Assembly (NCBI RefSeq): GCF_042677005.1
Contig: NZ_JBHTIF010000003.1
Coordinates: 124,001 to 188,000, forward strand
Source of the DNA: Lysobacter_I brunescens
GTDB taxonomy: Bacteria > Pseudomonadota > Gammaproteobacteria > Xanthomonadales > Xanthomonadaceae
DNA: 64,000 nucleotides
Direction: 5' to 3'
Part shown: one piece after another, positions 32,677 to 40,860 of the stretch
Position numbering within the stretch: the first letter of the stretch is position 1
Layout: the number at the start of each line of letters is the position of its first letter
Notes under the pieces: model-generated
Seen by the model: the letters and a program-made list of their open reading frames with translations, nothing else
Databases searched by the model: none
Told to the model about the DNA's origin: nothing
Program-made: the position numbers and the translations under genes

Positions 32677-32807
32677 GGGGTCCGACCCTGGCAACGATGT
32701 CCGCGTAGTGTAAAGGCTGCCGGCCGAGAGGCGAAGGTGGCCGGGGTGGCTGCTGGATGGGCGAACCTGTCGAACCCGGGGTTCGAACCCTCCGGTCGCG
32801 CAAAACG

Positions 32808-32835
32808 AAAAGCCCATGCTTGCGCATGGGCTTTT
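32808..32835 (-). terminator. Rho-independent terminator after tRNA-Glu
   Basis: AAAAGCCCATGC pairs with GCATGGGCTTTT around TTGC. On the minus strand the stem is followed by a T-rich run, four bases past the tRNA 3' end. Confidence 0.85.
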
Positions 32836-32838
32836 GTT

Positions 32839-32914
32839 TGGCGCTCCCTACGGGATTCGAACCCGTGTTTTAGCCTTGAGAGGGCCACGTCCTAGGCCTC
32901 TAGACGAAGGGAGC
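32839..32914 (-). tRNA. tRNA-Glu (anticodon CTC), CCA encoded
   Basis: On the minus strand the acceptor GCTCCCT/AGGGAGC, D arm CGTCTAGAGGCCTAGGAC, anticodon arm TGGCC-CTCTCAA-GGCTA and T arm CGGGTTCGAATCCCG fold as in E. coli tRNA-Glu. The loop puts CTC at 34-36, reading GAG. CCA is encoded. Confidence 0.95.
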
Positions 32915-33089
32915 AGAGCTTGGGCACGACCACCGGATACAAGGAGGGCGCAGCACTGGATTCGTCGACCTGCATCGCTGGACCCGGTCGCCGCGAGGAC
33001 GATGGCGGGCGTTGGATGCCGGCAGGCTGCTAGTATAGCCGGTCCCTCGTTTCCCACAAACACCCCCGATCCCCATCATTGCCGTTTCG

Positions 33090-34427
33090 ATGACCTCACC
33101 GATTTTCCTGCCAGCCGAGCCGCTGACCATTCCCCGAGATCAGCATGCGATCTCGCGCAAAGACATCAGTCCCAGTGCGCTGCGCGTGCTGTACCGGCTG
33201 CACGAGGCGGGGTACGGCGTCTATCTGGTGGGGGGCGCGGTCCGCGACCTGCTGCTGGGCGAACACCCCAAGGACTTCGATGTCGCCACCGATGCCACGC
33301 CAGAGCAGGTCAAGCACCTGTTCCGGAATTGCCGGCTGATCGGCCGCCGCTTCCGGTTGGCCCATGTGGTCTACGGACGCGAGATCATCGAGGTCGCCAC
33401 GTTCCGCGCCAACACCGACGACGGCAGCGGCGACCGGGAGACCGACGAGGACGGCCGCGTGCTGCGCGACAACGTCTACGGCACCATCGAGGACGATGCC
33501 GTCCGCCGCGATTTCACCGCCAACGCCCTGTATTACGCGATCGCCGATTTTTCGGTGCGCGACTACACCGGCGGCTTCGAGGACGTGAACAACCGCACGC
33601 TCAAGCTGATCGGCGACCCCGAGACCCGCTATCGCGAGGACCCGGTACGCATGCTGCGGGCGGTCCGGCTTGCGGCCAAGCTGCGTTTCACCATCGATCC
33701 GGCCAGCGCGGAGCCCATTTCCCGCCTGGCGCCGCTGCTGCAGGAAGCCGCCGCCGCGCGCCTGTTCGAGGAATGCCTGAAGCTGTTCCTGTCTGGCCAT
33801 GCCGAGGCCAGCTTCCTCGGTCTGGAGGCCCACGGCCTGCTGGCCGGTCTGTTTCCGGAGACCGCGCGCGCCCTGGCGTCGAACCGCAGCGGCGCGCTGC
33901 GCCGGATGCTGATCGAAGGCCTGCGCGCGACAGATGCGCGGATCGCGGCCGACGAGCCGGTGTCGCCGGCGTTCCTGTTCGCGCTGCTGCTGTGGCCTGC
34001 CTACTGCCGCACCCTGGCGATGCTGCAGGCCCAGGGCGTGGAGGCGGCCGATGCCGAGCGCCGCGCCGCCGACCGCGTCACCCTGCACCAGGTCGACACC
34101 GTCGCGCTGCCGCGCCGGTTCTCCCTGCCGATGCAGGAAATCTGGCTGCTGCAATCGCGCTTCTCGCTGCGCCAGCGCAAGAAAGTGGTCCGCCTGCTGG
34201 CCCACCCGCGCTTCCGCGCCGCCTACGATTTCCTCCTGCTGCGCCAGTCAGCCTCAGATGGCCACGCTGCCGACATCGCCTTCTGGTCCGAAGCCCAGCT
34301 CGACCCCGACCACGCCCTGGCCGTGACCGCGGTGCGTGCCGAGGTCGATGCCGAGACGGAGGAGGGTGGCGATGCGCGCAAGCCGCGCCGTCGGCGTCGT
34401 CGCAGGCCGGCGGCGACAGGGCACTGA
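33090..34427 (+). CDS. pcnB: Poly(A) polymerase I
   Basis: 445 residues. The class II nucleotidyltransferase head has LVGGAVRDLLLG and the metal-binding DFDVATDATPEQV (D-x-D). The family's later motifs RRDFTANALYY, DPETRYREDPVRMLRAVRLAAKL are intact. An Arg-rich tail (KPRRRRRRRPA) ends the protein and probably binds RNA. It adds 3' A tails that expose RNA to decay. ATG 33090 precedes a conserved core beginning ISRKDISPSALRVLYRLHEAG. The gene heads the pcnB-folK-panB run; folK starts only 13 bases after it. Confidence 0.96.
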   Translation: MTSPIFLPAEPLTIPRDQHAISRKDISPSALRVLYRLHEAGYGVYLVGGAVRDLLLGEHPKDFDVATDATPEQVKHLFRNCRLIGRRFRLAHVVYGREIIEVATFRANTDDGSGDRETDEDGRVLRDNVYGTIEDDAVRRDFTANALYYAIADFSVRDYTGGFEDVNNRTLKLIGDPETRYREDPVRMLRAVRLAAKLRFTIDPASAEPISRLAPLLQEAAAARLFEECLKLFLSGHAEASFLGLEAHGLLAGLFPETARALASNRSGALRRMLIEGLRATDARIAADEPVSPAFLFALLLWPAYCRTLAMLQAQGVEAADAERRAADRVTLHQVDTVALPRRFSLPMQEIWLLQSRFSLRQRKKVVRLLAHPRFRAAYDFLLLRQSASDGHAADIAFWSEAQLDPDHALAVTAVRAEVDAETEEGGDARKPRRRRRRRPAATGH

Positions 34428-34440
34428 GTAAGGTCGCAGG

Positions 34441-34965
34441 ATGTCCAGACTCCAGAACGCACCGGTAGTGGCCTTCATCGGCCTTGGCGGCAACCTCGGC
34501 GACCCGCTCGCCACGTTGCGCTCGGCCGTGCCCCGGTTGATGACCGTGCCGCGCAGCCGGTTCCTTGGCGCGTCCCGCTTCCATCGCACCCCGGCCTGGG
34601 GCGAGCGCGACCAGGCCGATTTCGTCAATGCCGTGGTCGCGATCGAGACCGCCCTGGCACCGAAGATCCTGCTCGATGAGCTGCTCGGCATCGAGCGCCA
34701 GTTCGGACGCCAGCGCGGTGCCGACGGCAGCGGCAACGTCCGCTGGGGGCCGCGCACGCTCGACCTGGACATCCTGCTCTACGGGGCGATCACGCTCGAC
34801 ACCCCCAGCCTGAAGCTGCCGCATCCGCACCTGCACGAGCGCGCCTTCGCCCTGGTGCCGCTGCTCGAACTGGTCGACGACATCGACATCCCCGGGCAGG
34901 GCAGCGCGCGTGCAGCACTGGCGCGCCTGGACCGCAGCGGCATCCAGGCGCTGGCGGAACGCTGA
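34441..34965 (+). CDS. folK: 2-amino-4-hydroxy-6-hydroxymethyldihydropteridine pyrophosphokinase
   Basis: 174 residues. FIGLGGNLGDPLATL at the start, the RTPAWGERDQADFVNAV segment, and the GPRTLDLDILLYG signature (D-x-D) identify HPPK. It transfers pyrophosphate from ATP to the pterin on the folate pathway. It follows pcnB closely and precedes panB, an arrangement conserved in gammaproteobacteria. It is slightly longer at the C-terminus than E. coli FolK (159). Confidence 0.95.
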   Translation: MSRLQNAPVVAFIGLGGNLGDPLATLRSAVPRLMTVPRSRFLGASRFHRTPAWGERDQADFVNAVVAIETALAPKILLDELLGIERQFGRQRGADGSGNVRWGPRTLDLDILLYGAITLDTPSLKLPHPHLHERAFALVPLLELVDDIDIPGQGSARAALARLDRSGIQALAER

Positions 34966-35064
34966 GGGCGCGTCGGCGTCCCGTATACGCCCGCTACTCG
35001 AATCCCCGACCTGCTAGGCTATTTGCTTCCGGCCTCTTCCATACCGGCCAACTTTCGGATTCGC

Positions 35065-35880
35065 ATGGCCTCTCGAGAAGACAAGCCCTGGACGGTGCCC
35101 GCCCTGGCCGATGCCAAGCGCGCGGGACGCAAGCTCGCGATGCTCACCGCCTACGACGCGGTGTTCGCGCGGGTGCTCGACCAGAACGGCGCCGACCTGA
35201 TCCTGGTCGGCGATTCGCTCGGCATGGTGGTCAAGGGCCACGCCTCGACTCTCCCGGTCACGGTCGACGATATCGCCTACCACACCGCTGCCGTGGCCAC
35301 CGGCCTGCAGCGCGCCCTGCTGATCGCCGACCTGCCGTTCCAGGCCGATGCCACGCCGGAACGGGCGCTCGACGCCGCCACACGCCTGCTCCAGGCCGGT
35401 GCGCAGATGGTCAAGCTCGAAGGCGCAGGTCCGCACAAGCTCGACGTGATTCGTTACCTCGTCGAGCGCGAAATTCCCGTGTCCGGTCATCTCGGCATGA
35501 CGCCACAGTCGGTGCTGCGTTTCGGTGGCTTCAAGGTGCAGGGACGCGAGGAACGTGCCGCCGAGAAGTTGCGCGAGGACGCGCTCGCCGTGGCCGAGGC
35601 CGGTGCTTCGCTGCTCGTCCTCGAATGCGTGCCCTCGGCGCTGGCGCAGTCGGTCACCGCCGCCAGCCCGATCCCGACCATCGGCATCGGTGCCGGGCCG
35701 CACTGCGACGGCCAGGTACTGGTGCTGCACGATTTTCTCGGCCTCGACAGCGGCCACCGGCGTCCGAAGTTCGTGAAGGACTTCCTGGCCGAAGGCGGTT
35801 CGGTCGCCGGCGCCGTGCGCGCCTACTGCGACGCGGTCCGCGACGGCAATTTCCCCGGCGCGGAGCACGCCTACCAATGA
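35065..35880 (+). CDS. panB: 3-methyl-2-oxobutanoate hydroxymethyltransferase
   Basis: 271 residues. The signature LTAYDAVFARVLDQ, VGDSLGMVVKGH, and metal and substrate residues in DLPF, KLEGAGP, and IGIGAGPHCDGQVLV are present. It makes ketopantoate from 2-oxoisovalerate on the pantothenate route. ATG 35065 is selected as the conserved start. Its stop overlaps the ATG of the next gene (ATGA), so that SH3-like gene is translated as part of the pan operon. Confidence 0.96.
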   Translation: MASREDKPWTVPALADAKRAGRKLAMLTAYDAVFARVLDQNGADLILVGDSLGMVVKGHASTLPVTVDDIAYHTAAVATGLQRALLIADLPFQADATPERALDAATRLLQAGAQMVKLEGAGPHKLDVIRYLVEREIPVSGHLGMTPQSVLRFGGFKVQGREERAAEKLREDALAVAEAGASLLVLECVPSALAQSVTAASPIPTIGIGAGPHCDGQVLVLHDFLGLDSGHRRPKFVKDFLAEGGSVAGAVRAYCDAVRDGNFPGAEHAYQ

Positions 35881-36293
35881 TCGGCCTGCGCGCGGCCGCT
35901 TTCGCCCTGGCGATGGGCCTGCCGCTCGCGGCGGCCTCCGCGCCGCCGTCGCCGCCGGACAGGCCCGTGATCGTCGGCGAGCAGGAGGACCTCGATGCCT
36001 GCGGCAGTTGGGCCGAGGTGCATGGCCTGAACCCGAAAGGCGACGGCTTCCTCGCCGTACGCGCGGGGCCGGGCGTGACGCATGCGATGCGCGACCGCCT
36101 GCGCGAGGGCGATGGCCTGTTCGTCTGCGGCGGTTCCGCGGATGGCGCCTGGCTGTCGATCGTCTATCCGCGGAAGGGGCAGGACGCTGCCGAGTGTGGC
36201 GTGTCCAGCCCTGTGCCGGCGCCGCGTGCGTATCGTGGCCCGTGTGGCTGGGGTTGGGTCCGCGCGGACTGGATCCGCATCCTCGCCGGTTGA
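35877..36293 (+). CDS. Exported SH3-like domain protein inside the pan operon
   Basis: 138 residues with a signal peptide (LRAAAFALAMGLPLAAASA). The mature part has three or four Cys (DACGSW, FVCGGS, AECGVS, GPCGWGW) and the look of a bacterial SH3 fold: FLAVRAGPGVTHAMRDRLREGDGLFVCG resembles the LxVRxGPSxxxxxxxxLxxGxxV pattern, ending GWVRADWI. Such domains bind peptides or cell-wall components in the periplasm. It starts within the panB stop codon and is 31 bases before panC, so it is cotranscribed with pantothenate genes. No link to pantothenate synthesis is evident; it may simply use the promoter. Confidence 0.75.
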   Translation: MIGLRAAAFALAMGLPLAAASAPPSPPDRPVIVGEQEDLDACGSWAEVHGLNPKGDGFLAVRAGPGVTHAMRDRLREGDGLFVCGGSADGAWLSIVYPRKGQDAAECGVSSPVPAPRAYRGPCGWGWVRADWIRILAG

Positions 36294-36324
36294 ACCGGCC
36301 TCCACGCATTCCCTCCGAGACACG

Positions 36325-37179
36325 ATGTCCATGATCGAAACCATCACCGAACTCCAGCGATTGCGCGCCTGCATCCTCGGCTGGCGCCGCGAAGGTCTGC
36401 GCATCGGCTTCGTGCCGACCATGGGCAACCTGCACGCGGGGCACTATTCGCTGGTCGCGCTGGCGCGCAAGCACGCCGACCGGGTGATTTCGAGCGTGTT
36501 CGTCAATCCGACCCAGTTCGGCCCGAACGAGGACTTCACCCGCTATCCGCGTACGCCCGAAGCCGACACGAGCGGTCTGGAGGCCGCCGGTTGCGACGCC
36601 CTGTGGCTGCCGACGGTCGAAAGCATGTATCCCTTCGGCGTCGACCTCGCGGTGCGCATGCGCGTACCCGGTGTCGCCGACGTGCTGGAAGGCGCGCATC
36701 GTCCGGGGCATTTCGACGGCGTCTGCACCGTGGTCGCGCGCCTGCTCAACCAGGTGCAACCTGACGTGGCCGCGTTCGGCAAGAAGGATTTCCAGCAGGT
36801 CGCGGTGATCCAGCAGATGGTCACCGACCTGGCGTATCCGCTCACGTTGCTGCGCGGCGAGATCGTGCGCGAACCCGACGGCCTGGCGATGAGCTCGCGC
36901 AACCAGTACCTCACGCCGGAAGACCGCGTGGTCGCCGCCGAGATCCATCGCACGCTGCAGGCGATGCGCGAGCGGCTGCAGGCGGGTGCGACGCGCGCCG
37001 TGGTCGAGGCCGAAGGCGAGCAGCGTCTGGCGCAGGTCGGTTTCGCGGTGGATTACGCGGCCGTGCGCGCGCCGGATCTGTCCGAGCCCGATGACGCGCC
37101 GGGCCCGCGCGTGGTTCTGATCGCGGCGCGGCTGGGGCGCACGCGTCTGATCGACAACCTGGAATTCACGCTCGGCTGA
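36325..37179 (+). CDS. panC: Pantothenate synthetase (pantoate--beta-alanine ligase)
   Basis: 284 residues. The ATP-binding PTMGNLHAGHYSLV holds the HxGH signature; VNPTQFGPNEDFTRYPRT, and FGKKDFQQVAVIQQMV with the catalytic Lys, and SSRNQYL (KMSKS-like) follow. It joins pantoate and beta-alanine. ATG 36325 or 36331 can be the start. panD, which supplies beta-alanine and often follows panC in related genera, is not found: a 190-base gap without a gene separates panC from pgi. Confidence 0.95.
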   Translation: MSMIETITELQRLRACILGWRREGLRIGFVPTMGNLHAGHYSLVALARKHADRVISSVFVNPTQFGPNEDFTRYPRTPEADTSGLEAAGCDALWLPTVESMYPFGVDLAVRMRVPGVADVLEGAHRPGHFDGVCTVVARLLNQVQPDVAAFGKKDFQQVAVIQQMVTDLAYPLTLLRGEIVREPDGLAMSSRNQYLTPEDRVVAAEIHRTLQAMRERLQAGATRAVVEAEGEQRLAQVGFAVDYAAVRAPDLSEPDDAPGPRVVLIAARLGRTRLIDNLEFTLG

Positions 37180-37368
37180 CCCGTCGCCTGTCGCGCGCAT
37201 CGTCGCGGGATAGGCGATGCGACAGGACGACATTGGCTGCGTGACCGCATCGCGACGCACCTGCGCGCACAGGACAGCCTGTGCGCCAACTTGCCGGACA
37301 TCGCATCTCCGTCGGATTCGATCTGGCATGATGAGGCGGTTGCCCACTGTGCCGTTGTCGACTCCCCC

Positions 37369-38892
37369 ATGACGTCATCGAGCTACGAAACCCTCCGCGC
37401 ACATGCGCGCCGCCTCCAGCATCGCCCGCTGTCCGCATTGATCGCGGAAGACGCCGATCGCCCCCGCGACTTCGCGCTGCGGAGTGGCGCGCTGTACGCC
37501 AGCTTCGCGCGCCAGCGTTACGACCGCGAAGCACTGGATACGCTGTTCGCGCTCGCCGAATCCGCCGACCTGGCCGGCGCGCTGTGTCGCCTGTTCGACG
37601 GCCATGTCGTCAACGTCACTGAAGGCCGTGCGGCCCTGCACACCGCGCTGCGCAGCGATCTTTCCACCGCTGCCGTCGCCCGCGATGCCACCGCGCAGGC
37701 GCGTGCGGCGCGAACGCGCATGGCGACCCTGGTCGAGCGGCTGCGTGACTCCGACATCACCGACATCGTCAGCGTCGGCATCGGCGGTTCCGACCTCGGG
37801 CCGCGCCTGGTCGCCGACGCGCTGTCCGACGATGCCGGCGGCCTCCGCGTGCATTTCGTTTCCAACGTCGACGGCAACGCGATCCGCCGCACGCTGTCGA
37901 AACTCGATCCGTCGCGCACCGCCGCCGTGCTGATCTCCAAGACCTTCGGCACGCAGGAAACCCTGCTCAACGGCCGCATCGTGCGCGATTGGCTCGGTGC
38001 GCACGCCTCGCGCGACGGCGGCCGCGTCTATGCCGTCAGCGCCAACGTCGAGCGCGCCGCCGCGTTCGGCATCGCCGAGGACCGCATCCTGCCGATGTGG
38101 GACTGGGTCGGTGGTCGCTACTCGCTGTGGTCGGCGGTCGGTTTCCCGATCGCGCTGGCGATCGGCATGGACGGTTTTGAACGCCTGCTCGCCGGTGCCG
38201 CCGAGATGGACGCGCACACGCTCGCGACGCCGCTGCGCGACAACCTCGCGGTGTGGCATGCGCTCACCGCGATCTGGAACCGCAACGCTCTTGAAGCCGG
38301 CTCGCACGCGGTGCTGCCTTACGACGAACGCCTGCGTCTGCTGCCGAATTACCTGCAGCAGCTGGTCATGGAAAGCCTCGGCAAGTCCGTGCGCCTCGAC
38401 GGCAGCCCGCTGTCGCTGGACACCGTGCCGGTGTGGTGGGGCGGGGCGGGAACCGACACCCAGCACAGCTTCTTCCAGGCCCTGCACCAGGGCACCCAGG
38501 TCGTGCCTGCGGATTTCATCGGCGTGCTCCGCCCCGACCATGCGCACGAAGAGAACCATGCCGCGCTGCTGGCGAATCTCCTTGCGCAGACCGAAGCCTT
38601 CGCCAACGGCCAGGCCAGCGACGACCCGCATCGCCTGTACGCAGGCAATCGCCCGAGCACGCTGCTGCTGCTCGACGCGCTGACCCCCGAATCGCTGGGT
38701 GCGCTGATCGCGCTGTACGAACACAGCGTCTACCTGCAGTCGGTGCTCTGGGGCATCAACGCCTTCGACCAGTTCGGCGTCGAACTCGGCAAGCAGGTCG
38801 CGAACCGCCTGCTGCCGGCCCTGCGCGGCGAAGCGGACGCCGACGACCCGGTGACGCGCGCGCTGCTGGACGAGATCCGCTGGCGGTCTTGA
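37369..38892 (+). CDS. pgi: Glucose-6-phosphate isomerase
   Basis: 507 residues. VSVGIGGSDLGPRLVADAL, ISKTFGTQETLLNG, the signature WDWVGGRYSLWSAVGFPIAL, and the C-terminal signature QSVLWGINAFDQFGVELGK are all intact. It interconverts glucose-6-phosphate and fructose-6-phosphate. It comes after panC, as in other xanthomonads, and ends seven bases before a convergent gene. The E. coli enzyme is 549 residues, and the shorter length is normal for this lineage. Confidence 0.96.
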   Translation: MTSSSYETLRAHARRLQHRPLSALIAEDADRPRDFALRSGALYASFARQRYDREALDTLFALAESADLAGALCRLFDGHVVNVTEGRAALHTALRSDLSTAAVARDATAQARAARTRMATLVERLRDSDITDIVSVGIGGSDLGPRLVADALSDDAGGLRVHFVSNVDGNAIRRTLSKLDPSRTAAVLISKTFGTQETLLNGRIVRDWLGAHASRDGGRVYAVSANVERAAAFGIAEDRILPMWDWVGGRYSLWSAVGFPIALAIGMDGFERLLAGAAEMDAHTLATPLRDNLAVWHALTAIWNRNALEAGSHAVLPYDERLRLLPNYLQQLVMESLGKSVRLDGSPLSLDTVPVWWGGAGTDTQHSFFQALHQGTQVVPADFIGVLRPDHAHEENHAALLANLLAQTEAFANGQASDDPHRLYAGNRPSTLLLLDALTPESLGALIALYEHSVYLQSVLWGINAFDQFGVELGKQVANRLLPALRGEADADDPVTRALLDEIRWRS

Positions 38893-38898
38893 CGCGTG

Positions 38899-39558
38899 TC
38901 AGCCCTTCGCTGCGGGCGTGGGCTTGTACGCGAGCCACGAGGCCGCGCCGATCACCACGGCGGCGAGCAGCAGTCCGAACACCGTGCGCTGCGATTCGGT
39001 GAGATGCGGGAAGGCCGCGTCGAACGCGGTCGCGCGCTGCAGCATCGTCCACGCGGTGAAGGCCAGTGGCGGGATCGCCGCGCGTGCCCAGTCGGCGGCG
39101 CCCATCTGCGCGCGCCAGCTGGTTTTGTCGGCCTTCGCGGCGGTCCATGCGGCGTAGAGCCGGGGCACGAGGTACAGGGCCATGCCGATCAGCGCCAAGG
39201 CCCAGAAGGCGATCGCCAGCGAGCTCGGATCGGAGATCAGCGTGATCGTGCTCGGCGTAGCGCCGGCGGCTTCCGGTGCGCCGGTGATGGCGGCTTTCGT
39301 GGCGGCGGGAACGGCATTCGGTGGAACGATCCGCGTGGTCGCGCCGAGGATCAGCGCGTGCAGCGTGAGCACTTCGGTCGGCACCAGCGCGGCCGTGGCT
39401 TCGACATAACCGTTCACGGTGACCGGTTTGTTCGCTTGTGCGCTCTCGTCCTTGCCGCCGGAGGCCTGGGTGAAGGTGCGGATGGTGGTGTCGGACGCCG
39501 GGGCGGCCGCTGCGGTCTTCCTCTGCTGTGCGATCTGCGCGTACAGGAACGAACTCAT
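38899..39558 (-). CDS. Membrane protein of unknown function
   Basis: 219 residues. The N-terminal 45 residues are soluble and Ala/Thr/Gln-rich. About four hydrophobic helices follow: one near ATAALVPTEVLTLHALILG, one at AIAFWALALIGMALYLV, one around PPLAFTAWTMLQ and one at TVFGLLLAAVVIGAASWLAY. There is no recognised domain. It is convergent with pgi, almost overlapping it. Confidence 0.65.
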   Translation of the reverse strand: MSSFLYAQIAQQRKTAAAAPASDTTIRTFTQASGGKDESAQANKPVTVNGYVEATAALVPTEVLTLHALILGATTRIVPPNAVPAATKAAITGAPEAAGATPSTITLISDPSSLAIAFWALALIGMALYLVPRLYAAWTAAKADKTSWRAQMGAADWARAAIPPLAFTAWTMLQRATAFDAAFPHLTESQRTVFGLLLAAVVIGAASWLAYKPTPAAKG

Positions 39559-39737
39559 GGCGGATCCTTGCGGCCTCGTGCGGCGGGGCGATGGCGTGGG
39601 GCAAGCCGGCTTGTGGTCCGATGCGCTCCCGTGTCCAGCGGCCCCCGTCGTCCGTGGATACGCCCCGCGTCGCGATCTTCCCCCTGCAGACGAGTAGAAA
39701 CCAATCCTTCGGCGTGTTCAAGCGACCGGGCGCGTCA

Positions 39738-40838
39738 TCAGGGATTCGATGTCGATGCGATCCCGACCCCGTGCCGACGCAGGGCCCATTCGACGTGCTC
39801 GCGGACCATGGCGTCGGCGATGTCGCGCCGCGACTGCAGCGCCGCGACCGCCTCGGGCGTGGTCGGCGCATTGCCCAGTGCGATCGCGAGGTTGCGCAGC
39901 CAGCGCGCATGGCCGCTGCGGCGGATCGGCGAGCCTTCGGTACGTCGCAGGAATTCGGCCTCGTCCCAGGCGAACAGGTCGGCCAGCGTCGCCTTGTCGA
40001 GATCGTTGCGCGCGCGGAAATCCGGCTCGTCGGTGGTCTTCGCGAACTTGTTCCAGGGGCAGACGAGCTGGCAGTCGTCGCAGCCGAAGATGCGGTTGCC
40101 GATCAGCGGGCGCAGGTCCTCGTCGATCGCGCCCTCGTGCTCGATGGTGAGGTAGGCGATGCAGCGGCGCGCGTCCAGCCGGTAGGGCGCGACGATGGCC
40201 TGCGTCGGGCAGATGTCGATGCAGCGGGTGCAGGTGCCGCAGTGCGCGGTCGCCGGCGGATCCACGGGAAGCGGCAGGTCGACGTAGATCTCGCCGAGGA
40301 AGAACCACGAGCCACCGTCCTTGTCGATCAGGCAGGTGTGCTTGCCGATCCAGCCCAGCCCGGCGTTCCGCGCCAGCGCGCGCTCCAGCACCGGCGCGGA
40401 ATCGACGAACACGCGGAAGCCGAACGGCCCGATCTCCGCTGCGACGCGATCGGCCAGTTTCTGCAGGCGGTTGCGCATGAGCTTGTGGTAGTCGCGGCCC
40501 AGCGCGTAGCGCGCGACGTAGGCGCGTTCGCCGTCTTCCAGCGTGGCCCAGGCTTCGTCCGCGTCGCGGCCGTAGTCCAGGCCCACCGAGATCACCCGCA
40601 GCGTGCCGGGGACCAGGTCCGCCGGACGGCTGCGCTTGTCGCCGTGCTCGGCCATCCAGCGCATCGAGCCATGCAGGCCCTTGTCCAGCCAGTCGCGCAG
40701 GTGGCGCTCGTCGTCCGCCAATTCGATCCCCGAGATGCCGCAGCGCTGGAATCCGGCCTCGGCCGCGAGCACGCGGATGCGGTCCGCCAGTGCGGCGAAG
40801 TCGGGGTTTGCGTGCGGGGGCTGCGCGTCGGTATCCAC
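39738..40838 (-). CDS. queG: Epoxyqueuosine reductase
   Basis: About 366 residues. QueG features: GIELADDERHLRDWLDKGLHGSMRWM near the front (cobalamin region), then 4Fe-4S motifs CGTCTRCIDICPTQAI and CDDCQLVCPWN. It reduces epoxyqueuosine to queuosine in tRNA, with cobalamin and Fe-S clusters. The start is uncertain. ATGs at 40868 and 40862 would overlap the divergent nnr start. GTG 40838 avoids that and still leaves a normal-length N-terminus, so I chose it. It is divergent from nnr, unlike E. coli where queG and nnr are also neighbours. Confidence 0.9.
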   Translation of the reverse strand: MDTDAQPPHANPDFAALADRIRVLAAEAGFQRCGISGIELADDERHLRDWLDKGLHGSMRWMAEHGDKRSRPADLVPGTLRVISVGLDYGRDADEAWATLEDGERAYVARYALGRDYHKLMRNRLQKLADRVAAEIGPFGFRVFVDSAPVLERALARNAGLGWIGKHTCLIDKDGGSWFFLGEIYVDLPLPVDPPATAHCGTCTRCIDICPTQAIVAPYRLDARRCIAYLTIEHEGAIDEDLRPLIGNRIFGCDDCQLVCPWNKFAKTTDEPDFRARNDLDKATLADLFAWDEAEFLRRTEGSPIRRSGHARWLRNLAIALGNAPTTPEAVAALQSRRDIADAMVREHVEWALRRHGVGIASTSNP

Positions 40839-40860
40839 GCCGGAAGTATAGAATCCGTGC

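Noticed and set aside
32771..32795. GGGTTCGAACCC-like palindrome resembling a tRNA T arm between fdxA and tRNA-Glu
   Set aside because: No acceptor or anticodon arm can be drawn around it. It may be chance or an old tRNA remnant.
37180..37368. Search for panD between panC and pgi
   Set aside because: No frame of about 126 codons and no GSC processing site on either strand, so no gene was called.
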